Below, piece after piece: positions 33,440-41,760 of a DNA stretch of 64,000 nucleotides (the first letter of the stretch is position 1; every line of letters begins with the position of its first letter). A model generated the notes under the pieces. That model searched no databases. It saw only the letters and a list, made by a program, of their open reading frames with translations, and was not told the DNA's origin. A program made the translations under genes and the position numbers. Origin of the DNA: Spirochaetota bacterium (lineage in GTDB: Bacteria > Spirochaetota > Spirochaetia > Treponematales > Treponemataceae); contig JAEZST010000018.1 of NCBI GenBank assembly GCA_023443865.1, forward strand, positions 1 through 64,000, in the 5' to 3' direction.

Positions 33440-36148
33440 ATGGAAAAATCAAATAAGCGTCGCGGACGCGGCGTTCTAATCGCCCTTGCCGTGGTTTTTT
33501 CCCTTATCGTGTTCGTCCCGCTCGGTTTCGTGGCCGTTTCGTTCATCGGGCGGTCGTCGCCGGTTTCGGCTATCCCCGAGGGGTTTTCCCTCGGCGTTCG
33601 GGTACCGCGCTTCAGCGAGACCCTTGAACGGTTGGCCGACCACGAAACCGTAGGCGAGATTCTCTCCGATCCGGCGTTCACCGCCGCGGTCCCTTTGGTG
33701 ACGCTCTTGCGCGATTCGTCGTTCTTCGGAAAACGGGCCCTCCTCGGCGCCTTGAACGGCGAGCTCGCGGCGGGCCTCTACCCGGACGGGCATTGGGCCG
33801 TATCGTTCGACACGGGCCGTCTTTCCTCCTTCCTTTCGCTGCTTCCCTCGTTCATGGGGCGAGTAAACGTCCCGAATCTGTATTACGTGCAGGCGGGCAA
33901 GCTTTCCCGGTTTGAATACCGCGATCCTTCGGGCGCCGTCGTTTACGCGGTAGTACGCGGCAACCTCCTTATGGCGTCCGACTCCTCGGCCATGCTTGAG
34001 CTCATGATCGCCGGGCCGGCCGCGAATACCGCGTTGGTTACCCATCAGTTTTCAAAGCGAAGCTTCAACGCCGGCATTTTAGCGAATCCGGACTTTATCG
34101 CCGCCTCGTTGCCCGCGGAAGACCCGATACTCGGCCCCTTGGTCCGATCCCTCTCGTGGGACGGCTATTCCGAGGTAACGGTAAGCGTTCAGTGCGATCG
34201 GCTTGACCTGTCCGTGTCGGCCCGGGTAACGTCGGGCCTGCAGTCGGTAAGCGATTTGATGGCCAAGGATTCCGCGGTTCCCGCCCTGCTCTCGCGGCTT
34301 CCGGCGTCTACCCAGTACGAAACCCTGCTTTCCGCGGGGAATGTGAATTCCCTGCTCGCCGCGTATCGCGATTTGGATCCCCGTGCCGCCGCCAATCTCG
34401 AAAGCGCCGACCGTGCCTCGAGGCTCCTTTTCGGGATCGGCTTGAACGAGCTCCTTTTCGACTGGATAGGGCCCGATGTGGCGGTATTCGGTTTGGAAGG
34501 CAGGCCGAAACCGGTTTTCGCCCTCCAAATAGCCGACGAAGGGGCGCGCAAAAGGGCCTTTGACCGCCTTCTTTCCTCGGTGGCGGTAACGGGCGACGAT
34601 TCCACCGTACTGGACGGGTATCGCATTTCTAGGCTGAAACTGCCCGACTTCCTTTCGGGCTTGCTCACGATGTTTTCCGTCCGTTTGCCTTCCCCGTATT
34701 GGATCGTGGATGACGGGTACTTTTTGGCCTCCGAATCGCCGGAAACCCTGCTCGCGGCGGTTTCGTCGCGGCGGAAGGGCGAAACCCTTGCCCGAAACGA
34801 AACCTGGCAAAACCTTGCCGGAAATGAGTCTTCCCGCGTTTCGGCGAGCCTTTTTTATACCCTTGACCGGTCGGTTCCGTTCTTCCTGAAAGGGACCGGC
34901 CCGGTTCAACGCGTGTTGGGCCTGTACGCGCAGGGCTGTCTCTCGGTCCGGTGGACTGCGGGGACCATAACCATGAATCTTTCGGCGGTACCCGGGACGG
35001 GCGGGGGACTCGCTCCCATACCCGGCTTTCCGCTGATTCCGGGCGCGGATAGGGGCGGAGAGCCCGTAGCCGGCTCGAACGACCGGGGTAACCCCGCGCC
35101 TCGGCCTTCCCTGGGGACCGCGGTGGGCGTTATCCGCTTCGCTAAGAAGGGCGGGCTTCGGATCGTCTGCGTGGAAGGCGGGTCCGCGTTGTCCGCGTAC
35201 GACCCCGCGGCGGGATCGTGGTCGCGGTACGCGCCCGGCCGGCCCTTAACCTTTACCTTCGATCCCGAAACGGCGCCCGATACGCCGAACGATCCCTCGA
35301 TTTGGGCAGTGACCGACGAGGGCGAGGTATCCTTGCTGGACGGAAACCTGAAACCGGTCGCCGGCTTTCCCGTGGTTACCGGAATTCGCCCTACGGCGAA
35401 ACCCGCCGCGTTTAACGGAACCCTGTACTTGGCCGATCCCGATTCATCCCTGCGCGCCGTGAGTTCGGACGGAACGGTAACCGCCGTTTCCATGCCCTTC
35501 ACCGATCCTATACGTTCCCCGCCATCGTTCCTTACCGACGGGAAAACGACGACGATGGCCATGTACCCAAAGAGTTTCTTTTCGCAAGTGTGGCTCACCG
35601 ACGAAACGGGCGCGCCGAAAACGGGTTGGCCCCAAACCGTCACGGGCATTGCCTACGGGTCGCCGGTATTGTTCGGCTCGGTTTCAAAACCGCAGGTAGC
35701 CTTCATTACCCAGGCGGGCGATCTCTTCCTCTTCGACGGGGAGGGGGCGGTAAAGCCCAATTTCCCGGCGAGACTGGAAGGCGTCTTTTACGCCCAACCG
35801 GTGTGGGACGGCGCCTATCTGTGGTGCCTGTCCGCCGACGGCACCCTCTGGCGCGTGAGTCCCGAAGGCGAGGTCCTTTCCCAGTCCATTCCCGATTTCA
35901 AGGCGGAGGGGGCTCACCTGGTCTCCGCCGACGCGGACCGCGACGGAAGCCCCGAGATTTTCGTTACCGGCGACGGCAACGCGCTGTACGGCTATTCTGC
36001 CTCCTTCGGCCTGCTTGGCGGCTTTCCACTCGCCGCGTGGGGCGAGCCCTGGTTCGGCGATTTAAATGGCGACGGCGACATGGATTGCCTCGCGGTAACG
36101 ATGGATAACACCATAGCGGGATGGCAATTCCGCAAGGAGCGGAAATAA
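33440..36148 (+). CDS. Large periplasmic DUF3352-like plus beta-propeller protein
   Basis: This 902-aa protein has a short basic cytoplasmic N-terminus and one membrane helix (GVLIALAVVFSLIVFVPLGF). A region of about 480 residues resembles DUF3352 proteins (FGKRALLGALNGELAAGLYP; MASDSSAMLELM). A Gly/Pro-rich joint near residue 545 leads to a propeller-like half with repeating Trp/Gly blades and two DxDxDG calcium loops (DADRDGSPE and DLNGDGDMD) of FG-GAP type. It is probably an anchored periplasmic protein; function unknown. No ribosome site at good distance precedes the ATG. A weak promoter (TTGATT, 17 bp, GAAAAT) ends six bases before it. Confidence 0.75.
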   Translation: MEKSNKRRGRGVLIALAVVFSLIVFVPLGFVAVSFIGRSSPVSAIPEGFSLGVRVPRFSETLERLADHETVGEILSDPAFTAAVPLVTLLRDSSFFGKRALLGALNGELAAGLYPDGHWAVSFDTGRLSSFLSLLPSFMGRVNVPNLYYVQAGKLSRFEYRDPSGAVVYAVVRGNLLMASDSSAMLELMIAGPAANTALVTHQFSKRSFNAGILANPDFIAASLPAEDPILGPLVRSLSWDGYSEVTVSVQCDRLDLSVSARVTSGLQSVSDLMAKDSAVPALLSRLPASTQYETLLSAGNVNSLLAAYRDLDPRAAANLESADRASRLLFGIGLNELLFDWIGPDVAVFGLEGRPKPVFALQIADEGARKRAFDRLLSSVAVTGDDSTVLDGYRISRLKLPDFLSGLLTMFSVRLPSPYWIVDDGYFLASESPETLLAAVSSRRKGETLARNETWQNLAGNESSRVSASLFYTLDRSVPFFLKGTGPVQRVLGLYAQGCLSVRWTAGTITMNLSAVPGTGGGLAPIPGFPLIPGADRGGEPVAGSNDRGNPAPRPSLGTAVGVIRFAKKGGLRIVCVEGGSALSAYDPAAGSWSRYAPGRPLTFTFDPETAPDTPNDPSIWAVTDEGEVSLLDGNLKPVAGFPVVTGIRPTAKPAAFNGTLYLADPDSSLRAVSSDGTVTAVSMPFTDPIRSPPSFLTDGKTTTMAMYPKSFFSQVWLTDETGAPKTGWPQTVTGIAYGSPVLFGSVSKPQVAFITQAGDLFLFDGEGAVKPNFPARLEGVFYAQPVWDGAYLWCLSADGTLWRVSPEGEVLSQSIPDFKAEGAHLVSADADRDGSPEIFVTGDGNALYGYSASFGLLGGFPLAAWGEPWFGDLNGDGDMDCLAVTMDNTIAGWQFRKERK

Positions 36149-37272
36149 TGGGCGACGCACGGTTCTCTGTCGCGCGGGGCGCGGGCAAGGCCGCGATGGC
36201 GTCGCTGTACGCCGCCTGCCTCGCTGCCCTCTTGGGTTCTTGCGCTACCATGCAAGACGATCACCTGGTATCAATCGACGATCAAACCCTCGCGGATCGA
36301 TTGTCCGCGGTAGAGGAAGACGCGGTTCGCGTTGACTCCCTGACGGGCAAGGAGAAGGCCTCCGCGATCGAGGCGGCCCGCGCGAAAATTGCCGCATTGG
36401 AAAAACTGAACGCGAGCGATACCGTTTTTCAATCCAGGCTATTGGCCTGGTCCGGCCGGCTGTACCTGAGCGCGGGAAAACGGAGCGACGCGGCGAAGCG
36501 CTACGACGCGGCAAAACGCCTTTTGCCCTCGGACGTACCGACGGCGATCCTGGGCGCCCGGCTCGCGAAAAACGACGACGCTGGCCTCGCTTCGCTTGAA
36601 CAGGCGCTCCTGATCGAGCCTGGCGACCCCCGGCTTTCCGTCGAGCGCGCCTTATTCCTTTCAAGGCTCGGTAAATACGCGGATTCCGTCGCCGCCTTCG
36701 ACGGCGCGTTAAGCCGGCTTCCTTCATTCTACCGGGAAACGTACCAATCCGTTCGCGATCGGGCCTGGGAACTTCGCGGCGCGCTCTCGGCCGAAGACGA
36801 AACCCTTTCCGCCATCCTCGCCTCGCCTTCCGTTTCGTGGCAGGATACGGTGACCTGGTGCCTCGCTAAAACTGCGTTCCTTAATTTTGAGACCGCGGGA
36901 AAACCGACGTCGGCGCAGAAGCTTTTCCCGAAACTGATAGCCTCCGGCTTAGTGCCTGCCCGGGAAAACGGCACGTTCCCCCTCCTTTCCGATTCGGTTA
37001 GCCGCGCCGAAACCGCCTGGTTCGTCTGGCATGGCATCGCGGAAAACCGCGCGGACAAATCGATCCTGAACAAATACTCAAAACGGTGGACCGGCGCGGC
37101 GGAAAGCGCCGCGCCCATACCCGATATTCCGATCGGTTCCCCCTTCTTCGATTCGGTCATGGGGTGCGTGGAATCCGAGATTATGGCCTTGCCAGACGGC
37201 AAGCATTTTCGCCCCCAAAACGCCGTGAGCGGGGCGGATCTCTCGAGGATTATGGGAAAAGCGGGGAATTAA
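36148..37272 (+). CDS. TPR-like lipoprotein with C-terminal SLH-like segment
   Basis: This 374-aa protein has a signal peptide ending in the lipobox LLGSC (Cys near residue 32). Helical repeats follow, reading as TPR units (AWSGRLYLSAGKRSDAAKRYDAA; ALLIEPGDPRLSVERALF). The last ~45 residues (SPFFDSVMGCVESEIMAL, then DGKHFRPQNAVSGADLSRIM) resemble one S-layer homology motif. The start overlaps the stop of the preceding gene (TAATG), with GGAG upstream, so the two are translated together and may act in one envelope complex. A terminator follows at once. Confidence 0.75.
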   Translation: MGDARFSVARGAGKAAMASLYAACLAALLGSCATMQDDHLVSIDDQTLADRLSAVEEDAVRVDSLTGKEKASAIEAARAKIAALEKLNASDTVFQSRLLAWSGRLYLSAGKRSDAAKRYDAAKRLLPSDVPTAILGARLAKNDDAGLASLEQALLIEPGDPRLSVERALFLSRLGKYADSVAAFDGALSRLPSFYRETYQSVRDRAWELRGALSAEDETLSAILASPSVSWQDTVTWCLAKTAFLNFETAGKPTSAQKLFPKLIASGLVPARENGTFPLLSDSVSRAETAWFVWHGIAENRADKSILNKYSKRWTGAAESAAPIPDIPIGSPFFDSVMGCVESEIMALPDGKHFRPQNAVSGADLSRIMGKAGN

Positions 37273-37308
37273 AAAAAAACCGTACCGGTCATCCGGTACG
37301 GTTTTTTT
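37271..37308. terminator. Bidirectional terminator
   Basis: CCGTACCGG (37280-37288) pairs with CCGGTACGG (37293-37301) around TCAT, with nine A before and seven T after. It ends the plus-strand lipoprotein operon and can also stop minus-strand transcription leaving pckA. Confidence 0.92.
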
Positions 37309-37340
37309 GTGCCCCAACGCCGAGAGGCGCCTGAGCCTGG

Positions 37341-37444
37341 TTGGATCCGCTTACGCGTCTCCAACTTGGATTAAACGCTTACGCGTTTAGGCGTGGAGAA
37401 TGACCGATGGTCATTCTCCACGCTTAATGCCGTTAGGCATTAAG
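37341..37444. repeat. Cluster of nested inverted repeats at the 3' end of pckA
   Basis: Several hairpins are packed together. One (9 bp, 37423-37431 with 37436-37444) includes the pckA stop codon. A 15-bp perfect stem with a 3-base loop follows (37391-37405 with 37409-37423). A 7-bp stem, TAAACGC/GCGTTTA, has a GTAA loop on the minus strand (37372-37389). A weaker TTGGA/TCCAA stem lies at 37341-37364. CGCTTACGCGT occurs twice, 28 bp apart (37348 and 37376). The hairpins lack T-runs, so they are probably not simple terminators. Confidence 0.75.
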
Positions 37445-39250
37445 CCTCTTTTCCAGGCCTTCCATTTCGGCCATGAGCTCTTTGGGGAGCTTGTCGCCGA
37501 ACTTCGGGTAATGGTTCGCCCGAACGTCCGCGATTTCCTTCTTCCAGCCTTCCACGTCCACGGAGAGGAGTTCCTTTATGGTTTCGCTCTTTACGTCGAG
37601 GCCGGAGATATTGAGGGCGTCTGCCTTGGGCATCCAGCCGATCTGGGTCTTCACGGCGTTGTCCTTGCCGTCGCAGCGGTCGAAAATCCACGCGAGGACG
37701 CGGCTATTGTCGCCGTATCCGGGCCACATGAACTTGCCTTCGGCGTTCTTGCGGAACCAGTTCACGAAGAAGATCTTCGGGAGCTTGTCCTCGGTGCTCT
37801 TCTTGCCCACGTTGATCCAGTGCTGGAAGTACTCGCCCATGTTGTAGCCGCAGAAGGGGAGCATTGCGAAGGGATCGCGGCGGATGGTGCCGGCCTTGAG
37901 GTCAAGCGCGGCGGCGGTGATCTCGGAACCGACGATGGAGCCGAGGAACACGCCGTGGTTCCAGCTGGTGGCCTGATGGACCAGCGGGATGGTGGAGGGG
38001 CGGCGTCCGCCGAAGAGGATGGCGTCGATGGGCACGCCGGCCGGATCGTTCCATTCCTTCGCGATGGCGGGGCAGTGGTCCGCGTGGGCGGTAAAGCGGG
38101 CGTTCGGGTGGGCGGCGGGTTCCTGGGCCTTATTGGCCTTGTCCTGTACCCACTTGTTTCCCTTCCAGTCAACGAGAGGACCGGGGGCGTCGTAGCCGAT
38201 CTGCTCCCACCAAATGTCTCCGTCCTCGGTGAGGGCGCAGTTGGTGAAGATGGTGTCCTTCTTGATGGAGTCCATGGCGCTCTTGTTGGACTGCTCGTTG
38301 GTGCCGGGGGCAACGCCGAAGAATCCCGCCTCGGGGTTGATCGCGTAGAGCCTTCCGTCCTTGCCGTACTTCATCCAGGCGATGTCGTCGCCGACGGTCT
38401 CAACCTTCCATCCGGGGATGGAGGGGATAAGCATGGCGAGGTTGGTCTTTCCGCAAGCGGAGGGGAAGGCGCCGGTAACGTACTTCACCTTGCCTTCGGG
38501 GTTGGTGAGCTTGAGGATGAGCATGTGCTCGGCGAGCCAGCCTTCTTCCTTCGCCTGCACGGAAGCGATGCGGAGCGCGAAGCACTTCTTGCCGAGGAGG
38601 GCGTTTCCGCCGTAGCCCGAGCCGTAGGACCAAATGGCGCGCTCTTCCGGGAAGTGGGAAATGTACTTGTTGTCGATGTCAGCGCAGGGCCACTGTCCCT
38701 TGTCGGTCTCGCCGGCGGCTAACGGTTTGCCCACGGAGTGGAGGCAGGGAACGTATTCGCCCGCGGTGCCGAGCACGTCGAGAACCTTGGTTCCCACGCG
38801 GGTCATGATGTCCATGTTGCACACGACGTATTCGGAGTCGGTAAGCTCGACGCCGATCTTGGCGATGTCGGAGCCCACGGGACCCATGGAGAAGGGGATC
38901 ACGTACATGGTGCGTCCCTTCATGCAGCCCTTGTAAAGCCCCTTCATCGTGGCCTTGAGCTCGTTGGGATCGATCCAGTTGTTCGTGGGGCCGGCGGCCT
39001 CTTTGGTCTTGCTGGCGATGTAGGTGCGGTTCTCTACGCGCGCCACGTCGGAGGGCTGGGAGCGGAACAGCACGCTGTTCGGGCGCTTCTTGAGGGGGGT
39101 GGCGAGTCCGGAATCGATCATGATCTTCATGAGTCGATCGTACTCGGCTTGCGATCCGTCGCAGACGTAAACGTCTTTGGGTTCGCACATCTTCGCGACT
39201 TCTTCAACCCAGGCTTTCAGCTTGGGATGCTTGATGTCATTAATAGTCAT
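37433..39250 (-). CDS. pckA: Phosphoenolpyruvate carboxykinase (GTP)
   Basis: This enzyme interconverts oxaloacetate and PEP with GTP/GDP; in fermentative spirochaetes it may run in the PEP-carboxylating direction (inference). At 605 aa it has the GTP-type kinase loop FPSACGKTNLAML, the active-site Cys context, WIDPNELKATMKGLYKGCMKGRTMYV near residue 95, and ITNP-like guanine-binding FNWFRK (VNWFRKNAEGKFMWPGYG). The ATG at 39250 has GGAG seven bases upstream. The stop codon lies inside a hairpin. Confidence 0.96.
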   Translation of the reverse strand: MTINDIKHPKLKAWVEEVAKMCEPKDVYVCDGSQAEYDRLMKIMIDSGLATPLKKRPNSVLFRSQPSDVARVENRTYIASKTKEAAGPTNNWIDPNELKATMKGLYKGCMKGRTMYVIPFSMGPVGSDIAKIGVELTDSEYVVCNMDIMTRVGTKVLDVLGTAGEYVPCLHSVGKPLAAGETDKGQWPCADIDNKYISHFPEERAIWSYGSGYGGNALLGKKCFALRIASVQAKEEGWLAEHMLILKLTNPEGKVKYVTGAFPSACGKTNLAMLIPSIPGWKVETVGDDIAWMKYGKDGRLYAINPEAGFFGVAPGTNEQSNKSAMDSIKKDTIFTNCALTEDGDIWWEQIGYDAPGPLVDWKGNKWVQDKANKAQEPAAHPNARFTAHADHCPAIAKEWNDPAGVPIDAILFGGRRPSTIPLVHQATSWNHGVFLGSIVGSEITAAALDLKAGTIRRDPFAMLPFCGYNMGEYFQHWINVGKKSTEDKLPKIFFVNWFRKNAEGKFMWPGYGDNSRVLAWIFDRCDGKDNAVKTQIGWMPKADALNISGLDVKSETIKELLSVDVEGWKKEIADVRANHYPKFGDKLPKELMAEMEGLEKRLNA

Positions 39251-39303
39251 ACAAGGCTCCTTACATAGTTATAATCGCGGAGTTCTCGCTCCATATCGAT
39301 AAA

Positions 39304-39332
39304 AACATAGCGGAAACCGGGCTTTTATTCAA
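39304..39332 (-). promoter_or_regulatory. Possible promoter of pckA
   Basis: On the minus strand TTGAAT (39332-39327), 17 bp, TATGTT (39309-39304). A short inverted repeat, GGAG/CTCC, lies in the ~45-nt leader. Confidence 0.4.
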
Positions 39333-39357
39333 GGGATGTAAGAGGGCGTTGACAATA

Positions 39358-39750
39358 TTATGCGACGAGGTTAACGGCGATGCCGGTTTCTAGCGGAGCC
39401 GGCCGGTAGGGAAGGTTTTCCGCGGCCGCGGTGACGGTGCGGATTTGTTCCTGATATTGCTTGATGAGCGTGTCTATCTGGTCGTTGGTCAGCTTCGTCT
39501 CTCCCTGAACCTTCGGCATCACGTTCTTTTCCTTCATGCTTACCAGATGATCGATCAGGGTATTGAGAATTTTCAGGCGGTCAACGGAGATTCCCGATTG
39601 GCCCTTGGCGGCGGGAATGCCCGCGACGTATTGGAACTGGGAGTAGAGGTACTGGTGGGGATCTACGGGGATATAGGTCCGCCCTCCCGCCGACGCGGAA
39701 GGAACGGCGCTGTACGAAATGGTTTGCAGCGAGCCGATGTTCGACAACAT
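39358..39750 (-). CDS. Small conserved-looking protein, unknown
   Basis: This 130-aa soluble protein starts MLSNIGSLQTISYSAVP. It has a Pro/Tyr-rich segment (YIPVDPHQYLYSQFQYVAG) and a C-terminal helical part (ILNTLIDHLVSMKEKNVM; NDQIDTLIKQYQEQIRTVT). No signal peptide or membrane segment is seen. The start at 39750 follows AAGGAGGA at seven bases. A degenerate sigma-28-like element upstream is too poor to trust. I do not recognise a family. A partner or structural role, for example in motility, cannot be excluded. Confidence 0.7.
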   Translation of the reverse strand: MLSNIGSLQTISYSAVPSASAGGRTYIPVDPHQYLYSQFQYVAGIPAAKGQSGISVDRLKILNTLIDHLVSMKEKNVMPKVQGETKLTNDQIDTLIKQYQEQIRTVTAAAENLPYRPAPLETGIAVNLVA

Positions 39751-39808
39751 ACCGTCATCCTCCTTACCCACATTATCGGGTCGGGAGAAGGGCGGGTTGA
39801 GAAAAAAA

Positions 39809-41074
39809 TCAATTGGCCTTTTGCCAGTCCTGTATTCTTGATTCCAGGGTGCCTGCGCCGGGTTTCGTTCCGGCTTTCTGCTCGGGCGCGCCGAGGGTTT
39901 CGGTGAGCCAGGGCATGAGTATCCCGCCTTTTAGGGCGTCCCAATCGTTCGGGAGTATTCGCGGCGCCATGAGCGATTCCAGGGCGGGAAGGTGGCCGAG
40001 CAGGTTCGGGTAGAAAAGGGGGAAGATTTTCTCGTTCACCGGGCGAAGCGACGAAAAGCCGTCGGCAATCCCAAAATTGCGGTCCATGAGCCCCAGATCC
40101 GCCTTTCGTTGGAGCATTGCCCTTTGGTTCTTTTCGCTGTAAAACCAAATGAGAAAGGCCTCCGCCGCCTCAAGCCGCTTTGCCTTTTTGCAAATGCCGA
40201 GATAGATCATCCCGTCGTCCACCGGGGTAAGCTCGTTTCGCGTGATCCACCGGAAATCTATTGACGCGACCTTGTCCGCCGGCAAAATCAAAAGGTCCCT
40301 GCTCGAAACGTACGAGAACATGCAGCGGCCGCTGGTCACTTGCCGGTATGGCGGGTCGTACAGGTTCTTGAATTGGTAATCGTCCTCGGCGCGCTGCGAT
40401 CCGTTTATCGTTTCCGACCAGTCCCGCACGTAATGCATGGCCTCCGATAGGCCCTTCGCGTTCCAACTGAACAGTTTCCCGCCTTCCTCGTATTGCGCGC
40501 CGAACATGCGGGTCAGTATATAGAGAAACTCCGGGTTCCATCGCGGCGAAAAACCCATGCGGGTAACGGTTCCGTTCTTCTCGGCGTTGAATTCCCGGGA
40601 TAATTCCTTGATCTTATCCAGGGAAATGAAAAAATTGTCCGTTACCTGGGCCTGTCGGTCTTTGGAAAAGATGACTGCGGGCAGGTTAAAGCTTACGGGC
40701 AATAGATACTGGCGCCCCTTCACGTTGCCCAGTTCAAGGAGCGGCCGATAGAATAGGCTTTGATTGATGCGGATCTCGTTAAAAAGGTAATCGAGGGGGA
40801 TGAGTTTCGCGCGGGCCTTTTCGCCCTTGAGCCAGGGCCCGACGATCACGTCCGGGGGCGAGTCCGTATTGATCAACGCCTGGGCGGGGTTTTCTCGATA
40901 CTCCACCACGGCCTTATACTGCGATTGGGACGCGTTGAATAGTTCTGCATAGGCGACGAATTCGCTGCGGTCGGTCCAGACGGTCATGAGTTCGGTTTTT
41001 TTGCCCCCGCAGGCGGAAAGGGCAAGCCCCGAAAGGCAGACGGCGAGCGCGCGAAGGGGAAAATGGCGATTCAT
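39809..41074 (-). CDS. Orphan extracellular solute-binding lipoprotein
   Basis: This 421-aa protein has a signal peptide with the lipobox LSAC (MNRHFPLRALAVCLSGLALSACGG). The periplasmic binding protein fold of the ABC sugar-binding (SBP type 1) class follows: MTVWTDRSEFVAYAELFN at the start, PPDVIVGPWL, and AFLIWFYSEKNQRAML near the end. No permease or ATPase genes lie nearby, so it is an orphan or serves distant transporters. The start at 41074 is chosen for the signal peptide. A TTGACA/TACAGT promoter ends six bases before it. Confidence 0.82.
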   Translation of the reverse strand: MNRHFPLRALAVCLSGLALSACGGKKTELMTVWTDRSEFVAYAELFNASQSQYKAVVEYRENPAQALINTDSPPDVIVGPWLKGEKARAKLIPLDYLFNEIRINQSLFYRPLLELGNVKGRQYLLPVSFNLPAVIFSKDRQAQVTDNFFISLDKIKELSREFNAEKNGTVTRMGFSPRWNPEFLYILTRMFGAQYEEGGKLFSWNAKGLSEAMHYVRDWSETINGSQRAEDDYQFKNLYDPPYRQVTSGRCMFSYVSSRDLLILPADKVASIDFRWITRNELTPVDDGMIYLGICKKAKRLEAAEAFLIWFYSEKNQRAMLQRKADLGLMDRNFGIADGFSSLRPVNEKIFPLFYPNLLGHLPALESLMAPRILPNDWDALKGGILMPWLTETLGAPEQKAGTKPGAGTLESRIQDWQKAN

Positions 41075-41080
41075 GGCACC

Positions 41081-41109
41081 ACTGTAGGGTTCCGGCCGGG
41101 GGTTGTCAA
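41081..41109 (-). promoter_or_regulatory. sigma-70 promoter ending six bases before the solute-binding gene
   Basis: On the minus strand TTGACA (41109-41104), 17 bp, TACAGT (41086-41081), then six bases to the ATG at 41074. No ribosome site is present, so a leaderless mRNA is predicted. Confidence 0.7.
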
Positions 41110-41133
41110 TCCCGGCGCGATCCGGCACGGTGA

Positions 41134-41163
41134 TTGCCAATTCGGGAATCTGTGGGGTATACT
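41134..41163 (+). promoter_or_regulatory. sigma-70 promoter ending eight bases before the 41172 gene
   Basis: TTGCCA (41134-41139), 18 bp, TATACT (41158-41163), then eight bases to the ATG. An in-frame TGA at 41163-41165 prevents an earlier start, and there is no ribosome site. It is divergent from the solute-binding gene promoter. Confidence 0.72.
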
Positions 41164-41171
41164 GAGCCGAT

Positions 41172-41660
41172 ATGATGATCCACGACCAAACCATCGTCGA
41201 GGCGATTGAAAAAGTCGCCGAACATTACAATTCGAATATTGCCACCCGCTTTCTGCGTCCCTCGCTCGCCGGAATCCTCTCTGATACCGATCTTGCCCGG
41301 CGAATCTCCGATATGACCGAGCACAGCGAGACCGTCGCCTCCCAAGGGGTGCATATCGACGAATTGTACTCGCAGATACACGCGATGGCCCGCTTTATAT
41401 ACCTGGTGCGGCTCGAGGTCCTGCCGAACCTGCGAAGCCTTTCCGGCGTTAGCCAGGGCAAGGCCACCGATTCGAATCACGTGTACCGCGAGATGGCCAT
41501 GAACAACTTCGGCGCCAATTTGAAGATCCTGGCCGATTACGTGAACGAATTATACATGAAAACCGTGAATTTCGATAAATCCAAGGCCGGTACCGGGAAG
41601 CCCGTCTACCGGAGCATTCCGGGCCTCGAGGAAATCGGCCGGTACCTGGTTCAGCATTAA
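41172..41660 (+). CDS. Unknown helical soluble protein
   Basis: This 162-aa protein without signal peptide or membrane segment is rich in helices (VEAIEKVAEHYNSNIATRF; ELYSQIHAMARFIYLVRLEV; NNFGANLKILADYVNELYMK). No family recognised. The start must be ATG 41172 or 41175 because an in-frame TGA lies at 41163-41165. It is transcribed divergently from the solute-binding lipoprotein. Both promoters appear to give leaderless messages. A bidirectional terminator follows. Confidence 0.75.
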   Translation: MMIHDQTIVEAIEKVAEHYNSNIATRFLRPSLAGILSDTDLARRISDMTEHSETVASQGVHIDELYSQIHAMARFIYLVRLEVLPNLRSLSGVSQGKATDSNHVYREMAMNNFGANLKILADYVNELYMKTVNFDKSKAGTGKPVYRSIPGLEEIGRYLVQH

Positions 41661-41718
41661 GGGCTCGCGAAGGCGACGCATCGGCGGGCGGCAGCGGTAT
41701 CCCGGCGGCCCGCGCGCC

Positions 41719-41757
41719 TAAAAAAAAGGCAGTACGGACATCCCCGTACTGCCTTTT
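41719..41757. terminator. Bidirectional terminator between convergent genes
   Basis: AAGGCAGTACGG (41726-41737) pairs with CCGTACTGCCTT (41744-41755) around a six-base loop, with A-run and T-run on the two sides. It serves the 41172 gene and the minus-strand aminotransferase. Confidence 0.92.
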
Positions 41758-41760
41758 CGT

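Noticed and set aside
37341..37444. CRISPR array
   Set aside because: The repeats are hairpin arms of differing sequence, without regular 28-36 bp repeats and unique spacers.
39349..39354. TTGACA on the plus strand near the pckA/39358 boundary
   Set aside because: There is no matching -10 box at 16-18 bp and no plus-strand gene follows.
39757..39790. Degenerate sigma-28-like element (TCAA, 16 bp, CCCGATAA) upstream of the 39358 gene
   Set aside because: Both boxes and the spacing deviate from consensus, and the gene is not recognisably flagellar.
41166..41173. GCCGATAT resembling a sigma-28 -10 element at the 41172 start
   Set aside because: There is no TAAA 15 bases upstream, and the sigma-70 promoter TTGCCA/TATACT explains the region better.
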